Below, piece after piece: positions 58,173-64,000 of a DNA stretch of 64,000 bases. Positions within the stretch are counted from its first letter, which is position 1; every line of letters starts with the position of its first letter. The notes under the pieces are model-generated. The model ran no database searches. It was not told where the DNA came from and worked only from the letters and a program-made list of their open reading frames with translations. The position numbers and the translations under genes are program-made. The stretch comes from Bacteroides sp. GTDB taxonomy: Bacteria > Bacteroidota > Bacteroidia > Bacteroidales > Bacteroidaceae. The stretch is taken from assembly GCF_028690125.1 (NCBI RefSeq), contig NZ_JAQVBV010000016.1, forward strand, positions 1 to 64,000, read 5' to 3'.

Positions 58173-59423
58173 TTATTTAAGTATTAATTCTTCAGCATCG
58201 CCAAAGGTATCATATCCTGTTGTAATTACCCAATCTCCCGGCTGCAAACCTTCTGTAATTTCGTATTGCTGCGGATTCTGACGCCCGATAGATAAAGGAA
58301 TACGAGTGGCTTTTGTCTTTGAAGCATTAACTTTATAAATCCATTGTCCACCTGTAGTCTGATAAAAATTACCTCTTGGAACGACAAGAGCTTGTTCAGG
58401 TTGTCCTAATTCTATCTGAACGCGGAAACTCTTGCCAACTCTTACATTATCCGGCATATCACCCATAAAAACCAGATCAACGTCAAACATACGCTCTTTC
58501 ACTTCGGGAACTACTTTGGTTATCTTCAAGGGATATTTCTTTCCTTGATAATTGATGGTAGCCGGAAGCCCGGTAATAATTCTGTCGATATAATATTCAC
58601 TTAAAGAAGTGTGTATCTTATATTGATCCAAAACTTTGATTTCTGCAATACTTTCACTCGAAGAAACTTGTTGCCCGGGAGTTACTTTCACAAAACTAAG
58701 CTGACCTTTAAGAGGAGCAGTCACTGCCAATTTATTAAGCCGTTCACGGGTACGCTCATATTTCTTCTGTTCCCGTTCCCGATCGTTTCGGATCAACTCT
58801 TTGCGAATCATTGTAACAGCAGAATCATGACGCAAGTTCTCTTGTTGCAATACCGCACTCTTCTGCTTGTAATTGTATTCATCCTCTGCTACCTGCAATT
58901 GTGCTTTACTCTTTACTCCCATTTGATACTCTTCCCGATCAAGAGCTATACTTTTTTTCAAACGTTCTAACTCGTAATTGTTCGTCAAAGCTTGCTGTTT
59001 CAGATTAAGGCTTTTTTGTTCCATTTCAATCTCTTGTTCCTGATAAGTAATCATTTGTTTCGCCCACTCATCATGCTGATCTTCAATGCTACGCAATAAA
59101 TCCGGATTAGAAAGAACTAAAATTGTATCCCCCATCTGAAGTAAACTTCCCTCTTCACCAACAATACGCTCTACACTACCAGCTTCACGAGTATTGACTT
59201 TGATAGTTAGAATGGGTTGAACCAGGCCTTCTACATCTACATATTCCATAAACTTATCTTCTCTTACTTCCGATATCTGTATATTTTCTGTCTCAATACG
59301 GAGCTTTTTAGGACCTAAAGAGAGTATAACTACATAAATCAGAAATATGACAAATAAGACACTTGCTATCAAATAATACTTATAGCGAATGTACCACGGT
59401 TTCTTTTCCAATTTTATATCCAT
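58173..59423 (-). CDS. HlyD/MacA-type periplasmic adaptor protein
   Basis: A 416-residue membrane-fusion protein with one N-terminal membrane anchor (residues about 12-35). It has a lipoyl/barrel-sandwich segment (GSVERIVGEEGSLLQMGDTI), a long coiled-coil hairpin at about 115-235 rich in Glu, Lys and Gln, and a beta-barrel and membrane-proximal domain (VVPRGNFYQTTGGQWIYKV). It should bridge the inner-membrane permease and the TolC-like channel. It lies 36 bases after the TolC-like gene and 21 before permease A. Confidence 0.94.
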   Translation of the reverse strand: MDIKLEKKPWYIRYKYYLIASVLFVIFLIYVVILSLGPKKLRIETENIQISEVREDKFMEYVDVEGLVQPILTIKVNTREAGSVERIVGEEGSLLQMGDTILVLSNPDLLRSIEDQHDEWAKQMITYQEQEIEMEQKSLNLKQQALTNNYELERLKKSIALDREEYQMGVKSKAQLQVAEDEYNYKQKSAVLQQENLRHDSAVTMIRKELIRNDREREQKKYERTRERLNKLAVTAPLKGQLSFVKVTPGQQVSSSESIAEIKVLDQYKIHTSLSEYYIDRIITGLPATINYQGKKYPLKITKVVPEVKERMFDVDLVFMGDMPDNVRVGKSFRVQIELGQPEQALVVPRGNFYQTTGGQWIYKVNASKTKATRIPLSIGRQNPQQYEITEGLQPGDWVITTGYDTFGDAEELILK

Positions 59424-59459
59424 AATATGTTAATATTTTTACTATTTCTATTTTTAGTT

Positions 59460-60944
59460 TTATTTAATCAGAAGATTATAATCTTCAGTTAATTTGGTAT
59501 TATGCTCAAAATCAAATAACGTCATACTACGAAGTGTATAATACAGACTCCAATAATTGTATAAAGTAGAGACATAATTACGGCGTGCATTATCTTTTTC
59601 TGAAATAGAAGCATTTAAATCTAGAATTGTAGATTTTCCCAACAAATAAAGTTTACGAGCTACTTCATTCCTTCGCTGTGCTGTCTCATCCGTTCTAGCT
59701 GCAATACGTACTCGTTGTATCTGTAAATTAAATTGTTTCACTAATTTCCGCACATTTAATTCAAAATCCGTCAAATTCTGTTCTACTTGGGTATAAACCA
59801 AATCACGATTAGAGCGTGCTACTCGTACTTGTCCCTTTCCTCTTCCCCAATCTAAAATAGGAAGTGAAATGTTGATACTTACGTGCTGCTGATCCAATAA
59901 GTTGCGGTAAGCTTCCGGTAATTGTTCAGCAGTCTGTGTCAGACCGAAACGAAGATAAATATCTGCTTTCAGACCTGCATTGGCACGAGCTTGTGCTACA
60001 GCACTTTCACTTTCCAACTTCCGACGGTTCATGGCATCAATATCAGGACTATTTTCGTAAGCTAATGCAAGTGCTTCATCAAGATTCACATTAAAATCAG
60101 GAACTTTGGCACTGATATTCACACTGATCTCTGTTTCTTCTTTAATTCCTAAATAAGAGCAAAGTTCTTGCATACAATTATCCATTTCTATACGAGCATT
60201 CATACGATTGGTTTCTTCAGTCAGCAGGTTCAGTTCCAATTGAAGCATTTCGTTTTCAGTTATAGTACCGATATTATAACGTCCTTGTGCATAGCGGTAA
60301 AGTGTATCGGCATTCGCATAATTAAAGTTTGCTATCTCAAGATTACTTTGTGCTGTAGCCAGAGAAAAGAATTTTGATGTAGCACGTGCAGCAACCAATT
60401 CCAATGTCTCCACATATGTTTTTTTCGCTTCTTGATAACGTATAGGTTCTATACGACGATTCCACTTCAAACTATTATATCCGAAAAGTGACTGTCTATA
60501 TCCCAGCATAATCGGTGAAGTTTGCCAAGAATGTAAATGGTCGCTCATTATATCCATCCGCTGAGCAGACGTTTCCAAAAACAAAGACCCTCCTGTCCAG
60601 TATATATTTTGAGAAAGATTGAAAGTTAAATCTGTATTTAATAAATTTTGTTCTACAAATTTAACGGAACCATCAGATAAGGTTACCTTGTTGATGGCTC
60701 TATCCAGATTTGGACTTGAGTTCAAACTTAATGTCGGCAAATAATTGGCACGGTAATAACGATAGTTCCAATATGCAGAACGAAAGCTATGTTGGGCATT
60801 CTGTGCATCGGGTGATTGATTTCTTGCCAATTCCACTGTCTGTTCAAGTGAAATTTCCATTATACGATTCTGAGATGACATTTGTCCAACCAGTATTAAC
60901 TGGATGACTATTATAAGTAATATCCGTCGGTTCATTTTAAGCAT
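59460..60944 (-). CDS. TolC family outer-membrane channel
   Basis: A 494-residue outer-membrane efflux protein with a signal peptide (residues about 4-25, ending near SSQ). Two OEP repeats of long amphipathic helices are visible, with the internal pseudo-repeat positions SLEQTVELARNQSPDAQNA and NLDEALALAYENSPDIDAMN. It should trimerise as the exit duct of the tripartite system. It is first in the 11-gene operon, and the predicted sigma-54 promoter ends 21 bases before its ATG. The third codon after Met-1 is another Met (60935), a possible alternative start. Confidence 0.95.
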   Translation of the reverse strand: MLKMNRRILLIIVIQLILVGQMSSQNRIMEISLEQTVELARNQSPDAQNAQHSFRSAYWNYRYYRANYLPTLSLNSSPNLDRAINKVTLSDGSVKFVEQNLLNTDLTFNLSQNIYWTGGSLFLETSAQRMDIMSDHLHSWQTSPIMLGYRQSLFGYNSLKWNRRIEPIRYQEAKKTYVETLELVAARATSKFFSLATAQSNLEIANFNYANADTLYRYAQGRYNIGTITENEMLQLELNLLTEETNRMNARIEMDNCMQELCSYLGIKEETEISVNISAKVPDFNVNLDEALALAYENSPDIDAMNRRKLESESAVAQARANAGLKADIYLRFGLTQTAEQLPEAYRNLLDQQHVSINISLPILDWGRGKGQVRVARSNRDLVYTQVEQNLTDFELNVRKLVKQFNLQIQRVRIAARTDETAQRRNEVARKLYLLGKSTILDLNASISEKDNARRNYVSTLYNYWSLYYTLRSMTLFDFEHNTKLTEDYNLLIK

Positions 60945-60964
60945 ACATTCTTTTAATAATACTA

Positions 60965-60980
60965 TTCAAAAGCTATGCCA
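60965..60980 (-). promoter_or_regulatory. Predicted sigma-54 promoter of the transporter operon
   Basis: The minus strand reads TGGCATAGCTTTTGAA. This fits the -24/-12 pattern TGGCAyr-N4-TTGcA, with correct GG to GA spacing and only the -12 C replaced by A. The predicted start, about 60954, is about 10 bases before the TolC ATG. No TAnnTTTG lies at a suitable distance. A sigma-54 activator gene is divergent. Confidence 0.55.
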
Positions 60981-61036
60981 ATGTTATAAATATCTATATT
61001 TCAATTATATATCATTATGGCTAATATCTACATACT

Positions 61037-61071
61037 GTGCACTTTCGCACAAAAATAGTGCATATACGCAC
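61037..61071. promoter_or_regulatory. Tandem GTGC-N6-GCAC palindromes, probable activator site
   Basis: GTGCACTTTCGCAC (61037-61050) and GTGCATATACGCAC (61058-61071) are both perfect GTGC-N6-GCAC palindromes. Their centres are 21 bp apart, two helical turns, so dimers would bind the same DNA face. They lie about 90 and 110 bp upstream of the predicted sigma-54 start, where enhancer sites normally sit, and the second abuts the activator gene's own promoter. Confidence 0.65.
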
Positions 61072-61094
61072 ATACAACACATTTAGATTATAAC

Positions 61095-61102
61095 TACTTT
61101 TG
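61095..61102 (+). promoter_or_regulatory. -7 element for the two-component genes
   Basis: TACTTTTG on the plus strand fits TAnnTTTG, 29 bases upstream of the response-regulator ATG. Its -33 region would fall at about 61071-61075, touching the second palindrome, which suggests autoregulation. Confidence 0.45.
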
Positions 61103-61130
61103 TGACGAAGAAGTTAGAAATGATATTAAA

Positions 61131-62492
61131 ATGGATAAAATAGGAAAAATATTAATCGTAGATGATAATGAAGATGTTCTTTTCGCCCTCAATTTATTGT
61201 TGGAACCTTATACAGAAAAGATAAAAGTAACTACTACTCCCGATCGGATTGAATATTTCATGAATACTTTCCAACCGGATATTATTTTACTTGATATGAA
61301 TTTCAGTCGTGATGCTATTAGTGGACAAGAAGGATTTGAAAGTCTTAAGCATATCATTCAACTAGATCCTCAGGCTGTTGTTATCTTCATGACTGCTTAT
61401 GCTGATACAGACAAAGCAGTGCGTGCTATCAAAGCTGGAGCTACAGACTTTATACCCAAACCTTGGGAAAAAGAAAAACTTCTGGCTACCCTTACATCTG
61501 GAATACGCTTACGCCAATCAAGAAAAGAAGTAAATAGATTAAAAGAACAAGTAGAAATCTTAAGTGGGCAGAATGCTTTTAATAACGAAATAATTGGTGA
61601 ATCTTCTGCAATGAAAGAAGTCTTTTCTACTATACAAAAGCTAAGTGAAACAGATGCCAATATTCTTATTTTAGGTGAAAATGGTACTGGAAAAGATGTT
61701 ATTGCCCGTTTATTATATTGCTGTTCTCCACGTTCTAATAAACCATTTGTGACGATCGATTTAGGAAGTATACCTGAACAATTATTCGAGAGCGAATTAT
61801 TCGGATTTGAAAAAGGTGCTTTTACTGACGCCAAAAAGTCGAAAACAGGACGAATGGAAGTAGCAACAAACGGAACACTTTTCCTGGATGAAATCGGAAA
61901 TCTTTCTCTTCCGATGCAATCGAAGTTGCTCACAGCTATTGAAAAGCGACAAATCAGTCGTTTAGGAAGTACCCAAGCTATACCTATTGACGTACGTTTA
62001 ATATGTGCAACCAATGCAGATATTCGCTATATGGTAGAGGAAGGGAATTTTCGTCAAGATTTACTTTATCGTATCAATACCATTGAAATTCATATTCCTC
62101 CACTTCGTGACAGAGGAAACGATATCATTCTTCTTGCTGAGCACTTTTTAGATCGTTATGCTAGAAAATATAAAAAGGAAATGCATGGTTTGACAAGAGA
62201 AGCAAAGAATAAACTTCTGAAATATACATGGCCCGGGAATGTAAGAGAATTGCAACATACTATGGAACGTGCAGTTATATTGGGAGATGGTTCTCTCTTA
62301 AAACCTGAAAGTTTTCTTTTTCATACATCTAAACAGAAAAAAGAAGAAGATGTCTTAAATTTAAATATTTTGGAGCGCCAAGCCATTGAAAAAGCAATGC
62401 GGATTAGTGAAGGAAACATTTCCCGAGCTGCAGAATACTTAGGTATTACACGGTTTGCTCTATATCGTAAACTTGAAAAATTAGGTTCATGA
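61131..62492 (+). CDS. NtrC-type sigma-54-dependent response regulator
   Basis: A 453-residue regulator with three domains. The receiver (residues 1-125) has acidic DD at 11-12, phospho-acceptor Asp-55 in IILLDMNF and Lys near 113 in IPKPWEKE. The AAA+ domain (about 155-385) has Walker A GENGTGKD near 183, sigma-54 contact loop GAFTDA near 232, and Walker B GTLFLDEIGNL. The C-terminal Fis-type helix-turn-helix has NISRAAEYLGITRFALYRKL. The GAFTGA loop reads GAFTDA, a variant I associate with Bacteroidetes activators. It is divergent from the transporter operon and overlaps its kinase gene by 4 bases. Confidence 0.96.
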   Translation: MDKIGKILIVDDNEDVLFALNLLLEPYTEKIKVTTTPDRIEYFMNTFQPDIILLDMNFSRDAISGQEGFESLKHIIQLDPQAVVIFMTAYADTDKAVRAIKAGATDFIPKPWEKEKLLATLTSGIRLRQSRKEVNRLKEQVEILSGQNAFNNEIIGESSAMKEVFSTIQKLSETDANILILGENGTGKDVIARLLYCCSPRSNKPFVTIDLGSIPEQLFESELFGFEKGAFTDAKKSKTGRMEVATNGTLFLDEIGNLSLPMQSKLLTAIEKRQISRLGSTQAIPIDVRLICATNADIRYMVEEGNFRQDLLYRINTIEIHIPPLRDRGNDIILLAEHFLDRYARKYKKEMHGLTREAKNKLLKYTWPGNVRELQHTMERAVILGDGSLLKPESFLFHTSKQKKEEDVLNLNILERQAIEKAMRISEGNISRAAEYLGITRFALYRKLEKLGS

Positions 62493-63769
62493 AGCAGTTT
62501 GCAGTCAAAGTTACTCTACATATAATATTGATTGTATTGTTGTCTATAGGCAGCTACTTGTTATTTAAAGAACATTTATGGTTTAGTATGACTATTGGCA
62601 TTTTATTACTAATAGTTACTAGTATAAGTCTTTACCGTATGCAATTTAAACAGATTACTTTATTACGGCGGCTAACTGATAGTATACGTTACAATGATTT
62701 GATGCAAACTTTTCATCCCCCATTCAAAAATAAAATAATGAACGAATGGGCTAAAGAACTTTCTGAAACTTTAAAAGATTTTCGAGGAAGGCTTTTGGCT
62801 GAAGAGATTAAACACCAATATTATGAGAATTTACTTAATAAAGTAGATACTGCTGTACTTGTCACTGATAAAAAAGGTCATATAGAATGGATGAACCAGA
62901 CTGCTATTGCTCATTTAGGACAGATAGTACAGTTACCAGAGTCCTTGCAGAAGGCTGCCATTACTCCAGATACTTCTGTTGTTCATCTTGAGGAAAATGG
63001 AACTGTTCTGGAAATGGCTATTTCATGTACTATATTTACTACGACAGGAAAAGTACAACAGCTTATCAACCTCAAAAATATCCATTCAGTACTGGAACGC
63101 AATGAGATGGAAGCTTGGCAAAAACTGATACGGGTATTGACACATGAAATCATGAACTCAATCACTCCGATCATTTCTCTCTCAGAAACACTGAGTGAAA
63201 GAGGCATTCCTGAACAACTCAGTGAGAAAGAGTATTCCATTATTTTGCAAGCCATGCAAACTATTCACAGAAGAAGTAAGGGACTGCTGGAATTCGTAGA
63301 AAATTATCGCCGTTTAACCCGAATTCCGACTCCTGTATGCAGTAGGATTTCTATTACAGAATTATTAATTGACTTAAAAAAATTGTTTATAGAAAAGCAG
63401 TTTTATATCGAAATTCCTCCATTAGACTTATTTCTTTATGCAGACCGGGCGCAAATTGAACAGGTACTTATCAACCTACTAAAAAATGCCAATGAAGCGT
63501 GTAGCAAGAAAACAGATAAAAGTATTAGAATCCAAGCAAGTTCTCACACTACAGGTATCATAACTTTGACTGTATCAGACAATGGAGAAGGAATTTTACC
63601 AGAGGTACTGGATAAAATATTTGTCCCTTTCTTTACTACAAAAACGTCAGGATCAGGCATTGGATTAAGTCTATGCAAGCAAATAATTACGCAACATAAA
63701 GGAAGTATCTCTGTAAAATCAGAGGTAGGAAAAGGGAGTAGTTTCACACTGACTTTTCCTAAGATTTGA
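62489..63769 (+). CDS. Histidine kinase with a very short periplasmic loop
   Basis: A 426-residue sensor kinase. Two helices (about residues 8-26 and 31-49) are separated by only about five residues (KEHLW), so no periplasmic sensor domain exists. A linker, a PAS-like segment (about 110-200, TAVLVTDKKGHIEWMNQTAI), the phospho-acceptor His near 219 in LTHEIMNSITPI, and a HATPase domain follow, with NLLKNANEAC, VSDNGEGI and GSGIGLSLC. The H-box resembles NtrY-type kinases. It overlaps the regulator gene by 4 bases, so they are translationally coupled. Confidence 0.95.
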   Translation: MKQFAVKVTLHIILIVLLSIGSYLLFKEHLWFSMTIGILLLIVTSISLYRMQFKQITLLRRLTDSIRYNDLMQTFHPPFKNKIMNEWAKELSETLKDFRGRLLAEEIKHQYYENLLNKVDTAVLVTDKKGHIEWMNQTAIAHLGQIVQLPESLQKAAITPDTSVVHLEENGTVLEMAISCTIFTTTGKVQQLINLKNIHSVLERNEMEAWQKLIRVLTHEIMNSITPIISLSETLSERGIPEQLSEKEYSIILQAMQTIHRRSKGLLEFVENYRRLTRIPTPVCSRISITELLIDLKKLFIEKQFYIEIPPLDLFLYADRAQIEQVLINLLKNANEACSKKTDKSIRIQASSHTTGIITLTVSDNGEGILPEVLDKIFVPFFTTKTSGSGIGLSLCKQIITQHKGSISVKSEVGKGSSFTLTFPKI

Positions 63770-64000
63770 TGGTCTTTATTGAAAAAAACAAATAGAAAAT
63801 AATTTCAGTATACTTTGAGGACCATATCATGACATCATAATTATATTTGCAGAAGGCAGACTGCAATAAAATCTCTAGAATCTGAAAATGTAAACAGATT
63901 CAGCCTTTCATTATATTATTCTGACCATTCTCTAAAACATTATTTAACGGCTACTCTTGATAGGTGTTTTTTCTTTAAAAGAAAAGTCAGGTTTTCCAGT

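Noticed and set aside
61397..62014. 205-codon open frame on the minus strand
   Set aside because: It is antisense to the AAA+ region of the response regulator, whose motifs are intact; nothing supports expression.
63770..64000. TATATTTG at 63842-63849 as a promoter for a downstream gene
   Set aside because: It fits the -7 consensus, but the nearest TTTG is 24 bases upstream instead of about 20, and no gene start is visible before the window ends. I see nothing else in these 231 bases.
1..64000. tRNA, rRNA or riboswitch genes
   Set aside because: I noticed no cloverleaf-like segments with a T-loop sequence, no rRNA-like stretches and no riboswitch core I recognise. This was by eye, so a covariance-model search would be needed to exclude them.

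Overview
The window looks like a chromosomal segment of a gut Bacteroides species. The evidence is low GC, near absence of Shine-Dalgarno sequences, many TAnnTTTG -7 promoter elements, a SusC/SusD pair, a bacterial serine palmitoyltransferase, and many lipoproteins with a Bacteroidales-type lipobox. I place it near B. thetaiotaomicron, B. ovatus or B. xylanisolvens from general familiarity only; I ran no search.

Layout. (1) 1-7.6 kb is mostly housekeeping: a Nif3-type metal protein, a frameshifted small lipoprotein gene, a VOC protein, a FetAB-like ABC exporter, and a DUF2148-agmatine deiminase-N-carbamoylputrescine amidase run that makes putrescine. (2) 7.6-15.2 kb carries envelope and translation genes: a GtrA protein, an LTA-synthase-like phosphotransferase and aspS in one operon, then a lipid kinase, serine palmitoyltransferase and two small lipoproteins. 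(3) 15.2-38.5 kb is a polysaccharide utilization locus aimed at rhamnose-containing glycan. It has an AraC-type regulator, a GH78 enzyme, two GH106-like enzymes, two surface glycan-binding-type lipoproteins, SusD and SusC on the minus strand, and a divergent GH78-like enzyme and a Gfo/Idh/MocA oxidoreductase on the plus strand. A transposase-like fragment sits at its left edge, and a repeat-rich 720-bp gap lies between its last two genes.

(4) 38.6-63.8 kb is the most unusual part. One minus-strand operon of 11 genes runs TolC-like outer-membrane protein, HlyD-type adaptor, FtsX-type permease, MacB/LolD-type ATPase, then seven more FtsX-type permeases. All eight permeases are about 750-800 residues with duplicated FtsX halves, and only one ATPase is present. 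Divergently transcribed is a two-gene system: an NtrC-type sigma-54 activator and a histidine kinase whose two membrane helices are separated by only a few residues. In the intergenic region I find a near-consensus sigma-54 promoter pointing into the transporter operon and, about 90-110 bp upstream of its predicted start, two GTGC-N6-GCAC palindromes spaced 21 bp apart. This suggests a self-contained, sigma-54-controlled envelope transport or stress module in which many permeases share one ATPase, one adaptor and one outer-membrane channel.
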